Positions 1 through 8,395 are shown, counted from the first letter of the stretch. The stretch: DNA of 15,640 nt from Lentisphaeria bacterium UBA1791 (GCA_002314455.1 DCFZ01000033.1:1-15640), one strand, 5' to 3'. The notes: a model not told the origin generated them from the sequence alone. Numbers and translations are program-made.

Positions 1-1015
<1,015 letters not shown>

Positions 1016-1027
1016 GGTAACACCTCA

Positions 1028-4000
1028 CTAGTTGTTGTCCTGCTTGCGCACGGTGCGGATGTCCAGACCGAGGCTCTGCATTTCTTTGAGCAACACGTTG
1101 AAAGATTCCGGACGACCGGCTTCCAACACGTTGCGGCCCGACACGATCGAGTCGTAGATCCGCGAACGCCCCTGGACGTCGTCGGACTTGACCGTCAACA
1201 TTTCCTGAAGCGTGTACGCCGCGCCGTAGGCCTCGAGCGCCCACACTTCCATTTCGCCGAAGCGCTGACCGCCGTGCTGCGCCTTGCCGCCGAGCGGCTG
1301 CTGGGTGACCAGCGAATAGGGGCCGGTGGCGCGGGCGTGGATCTTGTTGGCGACCAGGTGGTCGAGTTTCAGCATGTAGATGATGCCGACCATCACGCGC
1401 TGGTCGAACGCATCGCCGGTGCGACCGTCGAAAACGTCGGTCTTGCCGTCGTAGACGTACTCGCCGTTTTCATTCTTGCGGAAACCCCAGTGATAGTTCT
1501 TGCCGCCGTGTTCGGCAGCGAACTTCTCGTTCGCCTGACCCATGAGGTCGACGATCTCCTTTTCGGTGACGCCGTCGAAGACGGGGGTCGCCGCTTTGAA
1601 GCCGAGCATTTTCGCCGCCCAGCCGAGGTGCGTTTCGAGCACCTGCCCGATGTTCATACGGCTCGGGACGCCGAGGGGGTTCAACACGATGTCGACCGAG
1701 GTGCCGTCGCTGAGGAAGGGCATATCTTCAACCGGAACAATCCGCGAAACGATACCCTTGTTGCCGTGGCGGCCTGCCATCTTGTCGCCGACCTGCAGCT
1801 TGCGTTTGCAGGCGACGTAAACCTTGACGCGCTTGACGATGCCCTCGCCTTCGTCGGCTTCGGGGTTGTCGATCTGCGCGATCTGACGCTGCATGCGCGC
1901 TTCGTTTTCATCGAATTTGGGGATGAAACTATCGGTGATCGCGTGCAACTCTTTCTTTTCGGCGCAATCATCCATCTCGTAGTTGCGGAAATAGGTCGAG
2001 AGGTTGTTGATCGCGCTCTTGGTGATCTTGCGGTTGGCGCCGACGATGACGACCGGTTCCGCACCCTCTTCCGCGGGGCGGCCGATGATCGCCACCGGGA
2101 GTTTGCGGCCGAGGAAGCTCGTGGAAAGTTCCGCGATCATCTCGGAAAGCAACTCCGCGTGGGTCTCACGGTACTCGCCGTTGATCATCTTTTTCTGATT
2201 TTTGCGCTCGGTCTTGGACATCGCCTGCTTGGGGGCGGGATCCTTGACGCACTCGGTGCGGATATCCATAACGATGCCGCCCTTGCCGCTCGAAACGGTC
2301 AAGCTCGAATCCTTGACGTCGGCGGCCTTTTCACCGAAAATCGCGCGGAGCAAGCGCTCTTCAGGCGCGAGTTCCGTTTCGTTTTTCGGGGTGATCTTGC
2401 CGACGAGGATGTCGCCGGGGCCGACTTCCGCGCCCTCGTAGACGATACCGCGGCTGTCGAGGTTGCGCAACGCATCCTCGCTGACGTTGGGGATGTCGCG
2501 GGTGATCTCTTCGGGGCCGAGCTTCGTATCGCGGCTGGTGATCTCGAATTCTTCGACGTGAATACTGGTGTAGATATCCTCTTTCACCAGACGTTCGCTG
2601 ACGATGATCGCGTCTTCGAAGTTGTAACCGCACCAGGGCATAAATGCGACCAGCACGTTGCGGCCGAGGGCGAGTTCGCCGCCCTGCGTCGCCGCACCGT
2701 CCGCGAGGAGGGTGCCGACTTCGACTTTGTCGCCGCGACGGACGACGGGGCGCTGATTGATGCAAGTGCCGGCGTTGCTGCGCAGATACTTGTACAATTC
2801 ATAGCGGTATTTTTTCTCATCGCTCATCTTGCCGTCGGGCGTGACGATGATGTGATCGCTGTTGACTTCGGCGACGATACCGGCAGCCTTGGCGACGACG
2901 ACCGCACGCGAGTCGCGGGCGATGCGCTCTTCCAGACCGGTGCCGACGTAGGGGGATTCCGGCATCATCAGCGAAACCGCCTGACGTTGCATGTTCGAAC
3001 CCATCAACGCGCGGTTGGCGTCGTCGTGTTCGAGGAAGGGAATCGTACCGGCGGCGGCGCTGACGAGCTGTTTCGGCGAAACGTCCATATACTGGACGGT
3101 TTCTTTCGGATGCTCGGCGGATTCACCGCGGAAACGGCACATGATCATCGGACGGACGAAGCGGTTGTTTTCATCGAGCAGCGCGTTGGCCTGCGCGATG
3201 ACGAATTCCTCTTCCTTGTCGGCGGTCAGATAATCGACCTGATTGGTGACTTTGCCGTCGACGACCTTGCGGTAGGGCGTTTCCAGAAATCCGTATTCAT
3301 CGACGATCGCGTAAAGCGAAAGCGAGCTGATCAAACCGATGTTCGGACCTTCCGGGGTCTCGATCGGGCAGATACGGCCGTAGTGGCTGGAGTGGACGTC
3401 GCGCACTTCGAATCCGGCGCGATCGCGGCTCAAACCGCCGGGGCCCAACGCCGAGAGACGGCGCTTGTTGGTGAGTTCGCTCAACGGGTTGGTCTGATCC
3501 ATGAACTGCGACAGCTGACTGCGGGCGAAGAAATCGCGGATGACGCCGGCGAACGCCTTGGCGTTGACCAGCTTCGACGGGGTGATGCCCGGTTCGTCAA
3601 AGGTCATGCGCTCGCGGATGAGACGCTCGGTGCGGAGCAAGCCGACGCGGCACTGATTCTGCAGCAATTCGCCGACGGTGCGGACGCGGCGCGCACCCAA
3701 GTGGTCGATGTCGTCGACCGCGCCGCCCTGATGGCGCAGCTTGATGAGCTTTTTGGTCGCTTCGATGAGGTCGCGCGGATCGAGCACGCGGCAATCCGCG
3801 GGCACGTCGAGGTTGAGGCGGCTGTTGAGCTTGTAACGGCCGACCGCGCCGAGATCGTAGCGGCGGTTGTCGAAGAACATTTTCTTGATGAGCATCTTGG
3901 CGTTGCCGGTGTTGATCGGGTCGCCGGGACGCATTTTCTTGTAGATTTCCTTGAGGGCGTCTTCCTCGTTGCGCGCCTTGTCGCTGCGCAAGCTGGCGAA

Positions 4001-4849
4001 AAGATAGGCGTCGCCGTTGGGGATCTCGGCAAGTTCGAGTTCCTTGACGCCGTTTTCCTTCAAACGGAGCAAGTGCTGCTCGTTGAGTTCGACGAGCTCG
4101 TCGACGAGGACGACGTCGTTTTCGTCGGTGATGTCGTCGATGGTGTAGTAACCGGTCAATTCATCCTTTTTCTTGAGGAGCTCCGCGACCTTGAATTTCT
4201 TGACGCCGTAAATCGCGTCGACGATGTCGCGGTTGGTCGGATAGCCGATTGCCCGCAGGAAGGTCGTGATGATGAACTTCCGGCGACGGCGGCGGCGGTC
4301 GAGGTAGATCTGGATCTGGTCGTTGGCGTCGAACTGGACGTCGAGCCAGCTGCCACGATCGGGAATGACCCGGTAGCTGTAAAGGATGCGGCCCGACGTG
4401 TGACGGTTCTTTTCGAAGCAGATGCCGGGACTGCGGTGCAACTGACTGATGATGACGCGTTCAGCGCCGTTGATGATGAACGTGCCCGCCTCGGTCATCA
4501 GCGGAATGTCGCCCATGTAGACCTCTTCGCGGGTCTCGGTGCCGTTGGCGCGGAGCAGGAACTCCACGTAGAGCGGGGCCTGATAAACTTTGCCGTCCTT
4601 GATGCACTCGACCACGCTGTCGCGCACATTGTCGTCGATACGGTAGTTGAGGAACTCCAGCGACATCTGTTTGTCGAAACTCTCAATCGGAAAGAGTTCC
4701 ATAAACACTTCCTGCAACCCCTGCCGCTTGCGTTGCTCCGCGGGAACGTCCATCTGGAGGAAGTTCGAGTAGGAGTCGAGTTGCAGCCCAATCAGATCCG
4801 GGATCGCCAGAACGTCTTGGAGCTTACCGAAATTTCTTCGTTTTGCCAT
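1028..4849 (-). CDS. rpoB: RNA polymerase beta subunit
   Basis: This is the second-largest RNA polymerase subunit, about 1,273 residues, shorter than the E. coli protein (1,342). The rifampicin cluster SQLSQFMDQTNPLSEL begins near residue 444. It is followed by ALGPGGLSRDRAGFEV and HYGRICPIETPEGPNIGLI. Later come the catalytic-side motifs CGYNFEDAIIVSERL and GRHGNKGIVSRI, and the C-terminal GGKAQHGGQRFGEMEVWALE clamp motif. The residue matching E. coli His526 is Asn (codon at 3467-3469). There are two in-frame ATGs, at 4855 and 4849. The AGGA at 4857-4860 is 1 nt from the first and 7 nt from the second, so I choose 4849, which gives a protein starting MAKRRNFGKLQ. The gene lies about 370 bp behind rplL and 12 bp ahead of rpoC. 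Using 4855 would add two residues. The subunit assembles with beta' and alpha in the cytoplasm. Confidence 0.98.
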   Translation of the reverse strand: MAKRRNFGKLQDVLAIPDLIGLQLDSYSNFLQMDVPAEQRKRQGLQEVFMELFPIESFDKQMSLEFLNYRIDDNVRDSVVECIKDGKVYQAPLYVEFLLRANGTETREEVYMGDIPLMTEAGTFIINGAERVIISQLHRSPGICFEKNRHTSGRILYSYRVIPDRGSWLDVQFDANDQIQIYLDRRRRRRKFIITTFLRAIGYPTNRDIVDAIYGVKKFKVAELLKKKDELTGYYTIDDITDENDVVLVDELVELNEQHLLRLKENGVKELELAEIPNGDAYLFASLRSDKARNEEDALKEIYKKMRPGDPINTGNAKMLIKKMFFDNRRYDLGAVGRYKLNSRLNLDVPADCRVLDPRDLIEATKKLIKLRHQGGAVDDIDHLGARRVRTVGELLQNQCRVGLLRTERLIRERMTFDEPGITPSKLVNAKAFAGVIRDFFARSQLSQFMDQTNPLSELTNKRRLSALGPGGLSRDRAGFEVRDVHSSHYGRICPIETPEGPNIGLISSLSLYAIVDEYGFLETPYRKVVDGKVTNQVDYLTADKEEEFVIAQANALLDENNRFVRPMIMCRFRGESAEHPKETVQYMDVSPKQLVSAAAGTIPFLEHDDANRALMGSNMQRQAVSLMMPESPYVGTGLEERIARDSRAVVVAKAAGIVAEVNSDHIIVTPDGKMSDEKKYRYELYKYLRSNAGTCINQRPVVRRGDKVEVGTLLADGAATQGGELALGRNVLVAFMPWCGYNFEDAIIVSERLVKEDIYTSIHVEEFEITSRDTKLGPEEITRDIPNVSEDALRNLDSRGIVYEGAEVGPGDILVGKITPKNETELAPEERLLRAIFGEKAADVKDSSLTVSSGKGGIVMDIRTECVKDPAPKQAMSKTERKNQKKMINGEYRETHAELLSEMIAELSTSFLGRKLPVAIIGRPAEEGAEPVVIVGANRKITKSAINNLSTYFRNYEMDDCAEKKELHAITDSFIPKFDENEARMQRQIAQIDNPEADEGEGIVKRVKVYVACKRKLQVGDKMAGRHGNKGIVSRIVPVEDMPFLSDGTSVDIVLNPLGVPSRMNIGQVLETHLGWAAKMLGFKAATPVFDGVTEKEIVDLMGQANEKFAAEHGGKNYHWGFRKNENGEYVYDGKTDVFDGRTGDAFDQRVMVGIIYMLKLDHLVANKIHARATGPYSLVTQQPLGGKAQHGGQRFGEMEVWALEAYGAAYTLQEMLTVKSDDVQGRSRIYDSIVSGRNVLEAGRPESFNVLLKEMQSLGLDIRTVRKQDNN

Positions 4850-5009
4850 TGCCATTTCCTTTGGTTATAGCCACAGAAAAAATAAATTCAAAATATTTTC
4901 AAAAAAATCCGCCGAAACGGACTTATTTCCAGCAAAAATCATCCCCGTTTAGACGAAGCAACCGATCCCCCGCAGAAAAGCTCGTGCGGAGCATCGGATG
5001 TGCCTATTC

Positions 5010-5037
5010 TTCCGCGGTAAAAAACCACGCCGCGGAA
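5010..5037 (-). repeat. Hairpin element, copy A (loop GTGGTTTTTT)
   Basis: The arms TTCCGCGG (5010-5017) and CCGCGGAA (5030-5037) form a perfect 8-bp stem around a 12-nt loop. Read on the transcribed strand the loop is CGTGGTTTTTTA. The same 10-base loop core, GTGGTTTTTT, recurs in copy B 61 bp away with the same loop length but a different stem. The pair therefore looks like a duplicated RNA structure rather than chance. Confidence 0.6.
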
Positions 5038-5072
5038 AAAGAGAACCGGAGTTTCCCTTTTGTGCTGAATCT

Positions 5073-5096
5073 CACCGGCAAAAAACCACACCGGCA
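5073..5096 (-). repeat. Hairpin element, copy B (loop GTGGTTTTTT)
   Basis: CCGG (5075-5078) pairs with CCGG (5091-5094) around a 12-nt loop, TGTGGTTTTTTG on the transcribed strand. G-U pairs can extend the stem outward. It also appears as a direct repeat CACCGGCAAAA at 5073-5083 and 5090-5100. The loop core is identical to copy A. The stem is weaker, with four Watson-Crick GC pairs plus wobble pairs. Confidence 0.5.
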
Positions 5097-5168
5097 AAAT
5101 TCGAAAGATCCATAAGATTTTCCCGATTTTTACGTCCCCGGAAACGGGACGCTTTCAGAAACGAAATC

Positions 5169-5199
5169 ACGGCAAAGGGGGTTTTACCCCCCTCGCCGT
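5169..5199 (-). terminator. Terminator-like or attenuator hairpin after rplL
   Basis: On the transcribed strand a 13-bp stem forms from ACGGCGAGGGGGG (5199-5187) and CCCCCTTTGCCGT (5181-5169). Two of the pairs are G-U and the loop is 5 nt. It starts about 22 nt past the rplL stop codon. The downstream tract (GATTTCGTTTC) is only moderately T-rich, so partial termination or an RNA-processing barrier is more likely than full termination. That fits the need for some read-through into rpoB. Confidence 0.6.
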
Positions 5200-5221
5200 A
5201 ACGTTTGACGTAAAAATCAAA

Positions 5222-5611
5222 CTACTTGAGTTCGACTTCGGCACCAGCCTTGACGAGCTGTTCCTTGATCTTCTCGGCTTCGTCCTTGGCAACGCCTTCC
5301 TTGAGGGCCTTGGGCGCGCCTTCGACGAGGTCTTTCGCCTCTTTCAGGCCGAGACCGGTGATCGCGCGGACTTCCTTGATGACGGCGATTTTGTTTTCGC
5401 CGGCACTCTTCAGCATGACCGTGAAATCACTCTTTTCTTCAGCGGCGGCAGGAGCCGCAGCGCCGGCGGCCGGAGCGGCGGCAACCGCCACAGGGGCGGC
5501 AGCGCTCACACCGAGACGCTCTTCCAGGGTCTTGACCAACTGGGAAAGTTCCAGAACGGTCAGGTTCTCAACGTAAGAGACAAACTCTTCCATCTTTTTT
5601 TCGTCAGCCAT
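5222..5611 (-). CDS. rplL: 50S ribosomal protein L7/L12
   Basis: L7/L12 is the multi-copy stalk protein that recruits EF-Tu and EF-G to the ribosome and stimulates their GTP hydrolysis. The 129-residue length is normal for the family. Residues 1 to about 34 form the helical dimerisation domain that binds L10. Residues 36-58 are an Ala/Pro-rich hinge. Residues 60-129 form the globular C-terminal domain, with the conserved KIAVIKEVRAITGLGLKEAK helix and a GAEVELK end. The start has AAGGAG at 5620-5625 with an 8-nt spacing. The gene follows rplJ by 32 bp, the usual pairing with its L10 partner, and is followed by a terminator-like hairpin. There is no sign of damage. Confidence 0.98.
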   Translation of the reverse strand: MADEKKMEEFVSYVENLTVLELSQLVKTLEERLGVSAAAPVAVAAAPAAGAAAPAAAEEKSDFTVMLKSAGENKIAVIKEVRAITGLGLKEAKDLVEGAPKALKEGVAKDEAEKIKEQLVKAGAEVELK

Positions 5612-5643
5612 TTTTATTACTCCTTGGTTGGATTGGACTATTG

Positions 5644-6165
5644 TTATTGTTGCTCAACTTTATTTTTATACGCGTTGATCACGTTGACGATGCTCGACGC
5701 TTTCGCATTGAGTACGGTCACCAGGTTGCGCGCCGGAGCCGAGAGGACTCCGAGCAGCATCGCCTGCAGCACCGGCTTGGCGGGCAGATCAGCGAGCGCG
5801 GCGACTTCGGCACTCTTGAGGATGGCGCCGTCGAGGTAGCCGCCCTTGGCCTGCACTTTGTCGCTTTTCTTGCCGAATTCCTTGAGGACCTTGGCAACGG
5901 CGCTGCAATCGCCTTTGCCGAAGACCATCGCGGTACCGCCCTTGAGGTCGAGCGCATCGATGCCCTCGATTTTCAATTCGGCGGCAGCTTTCTTGATCAG
6001 GGAGTTCTTGAGCACGTGGCAGGTGGCGCCTTGGGCGGCCAGCTGATTGCGCAACTCAGAGAAATCTTTGACCTGAATGCCGATGTAAGAGATGAAATAG
6101 CAGTAGTCTGCTTCCGAAATCATCTGACCGATCGAGCGGACCAAAAAAGTTTGTTCACTTCTCAT
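5644..6165 (-). CDS. rplJ: 50S ribosomal protein L10
   Basis: L10 anchors the L7/L12 dimers to the L11 region of 23S rRNA. The protein is 173 residues. The N-terminal half (about 1-100, with HVLKNSLIKKA at 50-60 and GGTAMVFGKGD at 76-86) is the rRNA-binding domain. The C-terminal helix, from about residue 140, carries the L7/L12 binding sites. I place the start at the ATG at 6163-6165, giving MRSEQTFLVRSIGQMI. The frame is open further upstream, but that extension lies inside rplA and is unlike L10. The chosen start overlaps the rplA stop as ATGA, with a purine-rich GAGGGCGGAAAA just ahead, which implies translational coupling to rplA. There is no space between rplA and rplJ for the untranslated L10 leader known from E. 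coli and other bacteria. Confidence 0.96.
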   Translation of the reverse strand: MRSEQTFLVRSIGQMISEADYCYFISYIGIQVKDFSELRNQLAAQGATCHVLKNSLIKKAAAELKIEGIDALDLKGGTAMVFGKGDCSAVAKVLKEFGKKSDKVQAKGGYLDGAILKSAEVAALADLPAKPVLQAMLLGVLSAPARNLVTVLNAKASSIVNVINAYKNKVEQQ

Positions 6166-6866
6166 TTTTCCGCCCTCGTCAATTCTTTGACGTTGATCTT
6201 GATTCCGGGAGTCATCGTCGCCGAAATCGTGCAACTCAAAATGTAGGCACCTTTCGCGGAAGCGGGTTTCGCCTTGTTGACGGCGTCCGCGATCGCGACA
6301 AAGTTTTCCTTGAGCGCATCGGCTTCAAACGAGATTTTCCCGAACGGCACGTGGACACAGGCGCCGCGATCCGCGCGGAATTCCGCACGGCCGCCTTTGG
6401 CTTCCTTGACCGCCTGACCGACCGCATCGGTCACCGTACCGGTCTTGGGGTTCGGCATCAAACCGCGGGGACCGAGCTGACGGCCCAGCGGACGCACCAT
6501 TTTCATCGCCGCGGGGGTGGAGATCAGGATATCGAAATCGAGGAAACCGTCCTTGATTTTCTGAACGAGATCTTCCAGACCGACGACGTCGGCGCCGGCC
6601 GCCTTGGCCTCTTCGGCCTGCGCACCTTCGCAAACGACCGCAACGCGCACCGTTTTGCCGGTGCCGCGCGGCAGCGCGATGGCGCCGCGAACCGTCTGAT
6701 CCGACTTGCGGGTATCGACCCCGAGACGGATCGCCATTTCCACCGTCTGGTCGAACTTCACGACCGGCATCGACTTAAGCAACGCCAGCGCTTCGTCCAA
6801 CGTGTGGAGCTGCAGCGGATTTCCGAGGACTTCCAGCTGCTTCTTGTAGAGCTTGCTTTTACGCAT
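6162..6866 (-). CDS. rplA: 50S ribosomal protein L1
   Basis: L1 binds 23S rRNA at the mobile L1 stalk that helps move deacylated tRNA out of the E site. In E. coli it also represses its own operon by binding the mRNA leader. The protein is 234 residues, a normal family length. Hallmarks are TVRGAIALPRGTGKTVRVAV (from residue 58) and the signature LGRQLGPRGLMPNPKTGTVT (127-146). The start is the ATG at 6864-6866, giving MRKSKLYKKQ. It is preceded by GAGGTGG, which lies in the last codons of rplK. The two reading frames overlap by 8 bp, so translation is coupled. A longer frame from 7034 exists but its extra 56 residues are a shadow of rplK. The 3' end overlaps rplJ by 4 bp. Confidence 0.98.
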   Translation of the reverse strand: MRKSKLYKKQLEVLGNPLQLHTLDEALALLKSMPVVKFDQTVEMAIRLGVDTRKSDQTVRGAIALPRGTGKTVRVAVVCEGAQAEEAKAAGADVVGLEDLVQKIKDGFLDFDILISTPAAMKMVRPLGRQLGPRGLMPNPKTGTVTDAVGQAVKEAKGGRAEFRADRGACVHVPFGKISFEADALKENFVAIADAVNKAKPASAKGAYILSCTISATMTPGIKINVKELTRAEK

Positions 6867-7287
6867 CGACCACCTCAATTCCCATGCTGCGCGCGGTACC
6901 TTCGATGATGCGCATCGCCGCTTCTTCGCTCCGGGCGTTGATGTCTTCCTTTTTCGTCTGCACGATCTCGCGGATCTGAGCACGCGTGATCTTGCCCGCC
7001 TTTTCGCTGCCGGGCTTCTTGGCGCCGGAAGCAAGGCCCGCCGCCTTCTTGATCAGGACGGCAGCCGGGGGCGATTTGCAGATGAACGTGAACGAACGAT
7101 CCTGATAGACCGTGATCACGACAGGAATAACCGTGCCGCTCTGAGCTTGAGTGGCGGCATTGAACTCCTTACAGAACGCCATAATGTTGCAGCCGGCCGC
7201 GCCGAGCGCGGGACCGATCGGCGGCGCGGGGTTTGCCGCACCGGCGGGAATCTGCAATCTGATGAGGCCTGTAATTTTCTTTGCCAT
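6859..7287 (-). CDS. rplK: 50S ribosomal protein L11
   Basis: L11 binds the GTPase-associated centre of 23S rRNA, next to the L10-L7/L12 stalk. It is the usual site of thiostrepton action and is needed for RelA-dependent stringent signalling in well-studied bacteria. The 142-residue length is standard. The N-terminal domain carries ANPAPPIGPALGAAGCNIM (residues 18-36), with the conserved prolines 22, 23 and 26. The middle has VITVYQDRSFTF and PPAAVLIKKAAG, and the C-terminal RNA-binding end has IEGTARSMGIEV. The start is supported by AAGGAAG about 7 nt upstream of the ATG. It lies 100 bp behind nusG and overlaps rplA by 8 bp. Confidence 0.98.
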   Translation of the reverse strand: MAKKITGLIRLQIPAGAANPAPPIGPALGAAGCNIMAFCKEFNAATQAQSGTVIPVVITVYQDRSFTFICKSPPAAVLIKKAAGLASGAKKPGSEKAGKITRAQIREIVQTKKEDINARSEEAAMRIIEGTARSMGIEVVDA

Positions 7288-7387
7288 AGATTGACTTCCT
7301 TTTTTACACTTGTCTCAGACGTGGTCTGAACCGGCAGGAATTCCGCCGCGTCATGAGAACACCCTTTTTTTTAAAGTCCGGAGCAGA
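7288..7387 (-). promoter_or_regulatory. nusG-rplK spacer with two small hairpins (possible L1 regulatory leader)
   Basis: The 100-bp gap contains a 6-bp hairpin TCAGAC-GTG-GTCTGA (7315-7329). Beside it is a second stem, CGGC/GCCG (7332-7348), that encloses GGAATTCC with a one-base bulge. Both lie in the rplK leader upstream of its ribosome binding site. In E. coli this is where L1 binds to repress rplK-rplA. I see structure in the right place but cannot show that it matches the L1 site. No clear -35/-10 pair was found. Confidence 0.3.
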
Positions 7388-7993
7388 TCAGTTGACCCGC
7401 TCCACCTGCCAGGACTCCAATTCCAATGAAGTGGATCGACCGAAAATCGAAACCATCACTTTCAACAAACCGCGTTCGCCGTCGACCTCGGTCACCGTAC
7501 CCTCGAAGCCCTCGAAAGGCCCGTTGGTAATGCGGACGACTTCGCCGACATCGAATTTCGCCATCGCGATCGGCGCGCTGGCGGCATCCTCCTCGGTACC
7601 GAGGATGTCTTTGGCTTCCTGCTCGGTCAGCGGGACCGGGCGGTTGGCGTTGCCGACAAACCCGAGCACGCCTTGCACGCCGCGCACGAGAAACCACGCC
7701 TTTTCATTGATCTCGCCGAGTTCATCGTAGAGATCCATCCGGACGAGAAGATAGCCCGGGAAAACTTTCTGATTCTTGACTTTCGCCTGACGCTGACGGA
7801 CTTCGACCACTTTGTGCGTAGGCACGCAGACTTCGTAGACGCCCGCCTGGTCATTCAGGCAGATCTGCCGCTTGATCGACTCGCAGACCTTTTTCTCATG
7901 ACCGGAAAGCGTGTGCAACACGAACCACTGGCCGCGGTTGTCCTCGACCGGGAGCTGCTGCTCTTCAACGTTCTTTGCCGTTTCTTCGCTCAT
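7388..7993 (-). CDS. nusG: Transcription termination/antitermination factor NusG
   Basis: NusG is the universal elongation factor that binds the beta' clamp. Depending on partner, it suppresses pausing, links polymerase to S10 and the ribosome, or assists Rho. At 201 residues it has a slightly long acidic N-terminus (1-20). The NGN domain follows (about 21-130; GQWFVLHTLSGHEKKV, then FPGYLLVRM at 78-86), and then the C-terminal KOW domain (FDVGEVVRITNGPFEGFEGT, from residue 147). The ATG at 7991-7993 follows secE by 18 bp. Its upstream region has only a weak GGA about 10 nt away, which suggests coupling to secE translation. The secE-nusG-rplK order is the common bacterial arrangement. Confidence 0.97.
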   Translation of the reverse strand: MSEETAKNVEEQQLPVEDNRGQWFVLHTLSGHEKKVCESIKRQICLNDQAGVYEVCVPTHKVVEVRQRQAKVKNQKVFPGYLLVRMDLYDELGEINEKAWFLVRGVQGVLGFVGNANRPVPLTEQEAKDILGTEEDAASAPIAMAKFDVGEVVRITNGPFEGFEGTVTEVDGERGLLKVMVSIFGRSTSLELESWQVERVN

Positions 7994-8011
7994 GATTCAG
8001 ATATCCGTTGG

Positions 8012-8227
8012 TTAAAAATTGCCCGTGGTCACAAAGCGGATCGCGTGGATCGCAACCTTGTCGACGCCGGCGACAAAACAGGCGAGGAGCAACATCACGA
8101 CGACCACCAGGATCGTCGATTCCAACAATTCCCGGTGATTCGGCCAAGTACAACGCTTCATTTCCGCCACGGTGTCGACCGTGAAACGGCGGATCTTGCC
8201 GATCAGAGATTCGCGATGTTTTTCCAT
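8012..8227 (-). CDS. secE: Preprotein translocase subunit SecE
   Basis: SecE is the small clamp subunit of the SecYEG protein-conducting channel in the inner membrane. It is a 71-residue single-span form, unlike the three-span E. coli protein. The amphipathic helix carries the conserved EMKRCTWPNHRELLEST motif (about residues 22-38), with the W-P pair. One hydrophobic segment follows (ILVVVVMLLLACFVAGV, about 39-55) and then a short tail. The start has GGAATAAGGGT just upstream. It sits between tRNA-Trp and nusG, the typical location, which makes the call secure despite the short length. Confidence 0.95.
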   Translation of the reverse strand: MEKHRESLIGKIRRFTVDTVAEMKRCTWPNHRELLESTILVVVVMLLLACFVAGVDKVAIHAIRFVTTGNF

Positions 8228-8273
8228 ACCCTTATTCCGTTTAAGACGGTTGCCCGTCGATTTCGCTTAAAAC

Positions 8274-8350
8274 TGGCAGGAGAGCTGAGGCTCGAACTCA
8301 GGACCTGCGGTTTTGGAGACCGCCGCTCTAGCCAACTGAGCTACTCTCCT
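8274..8350 (-). tRNA. trnW: tRNA-Trp (anticodon CCA)
   Basis: The sequence folds completely. The acceptor is AGGAGAG/CTCTCCT, followed by T8 and A9. The D arm is GCTC/GAGC, the anticodon stem is GCGGT/ACCGC with loop CTCCAAA (anticodon CCA), and the T arm is CTGAG/CTCAG with loop TTCGAGC. The discriminator is G and the 3' CCA is encoded at 8274-8276. The length is 77 nt. It lies between rpmG and secE, the usual place for tRNA-Trp in tuf-secE-nusG clusters. A 5-bp stem CATCA/TGATG (8352-8367) directly abuts its 5' end and may aid processing. Confidence 0.97.
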
Positions 8351-8395
8351 GCATCAAAAAACTGATGAGAAGCCCTGCGCCTTACAGAGAAACGA

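Larger units (their letters stand above)
4850..5221 (-). other. rplL-rpoB intergenic spacer with several hairpins
   Basis: No convincing gene lies in this stretch of about 370 bp. In the direction of transcription it holds, in order: a 13-bp terminator-like hairpin (5169-5199); a short stem CGTCCC/GGGACG (5133-5151); two related hairpins with a shared loop (5073-5096 and 5010-5037); a 5-bp stem CCGCA/TGCGG (4970-4989); and finally an A/T-rich tract (about 4870-4915) just before the rpoB ribosome binding site. It is lower in GC than the flanking genes. In E. coli the equivalent spacer carries a partial attenuator and an RNase III site that set rpoBC expression below ribosomal-protein expression. 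That this spacer does the same is an inference. Confidence 0.75.

Noticed and set aside
4862..4895. Promoter TTGAAT-N16-TATAAC just before rpoB
   Set aside because: The transcript would begin at about the ribosome binding site or start codon, leaving no usable leader. The tract is simply A/T-rich.
4923..5113. Two tiny minus-strand frames in the rplL-rpoB spacer (5072-5113, 13 aa; 4923-4994, 23 aa) as leader peptides
   Set aside because: They are too short to support, have no runs of regulatory codons, and have weak or no ribosome binding sites. The first ends at a hairpin, so it may deserve a check if the spacer is studied.
4843..5201. Plus-strand frames of 67-90 codons in the rplL-rpoB spacer
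   Set aside because: They run across hairpins and the rpoB start, have no ribosome binding site, and give no recognisable product.
5644..6234. Longer rplJ start at 6234
   Set aside because: The extra 23 residues lie inside rplA and do not resemble L10. The ATG at 6165 forms a typical ATGA overlap.
6162..7034. Longer rplA start at 7034
   Set aside because: The extra 56 residues are an arginine/serine-rich out-of-frame reading of rplK. The ATG at 6866 has GAGGTGG upstream and gives the normal L1 length.
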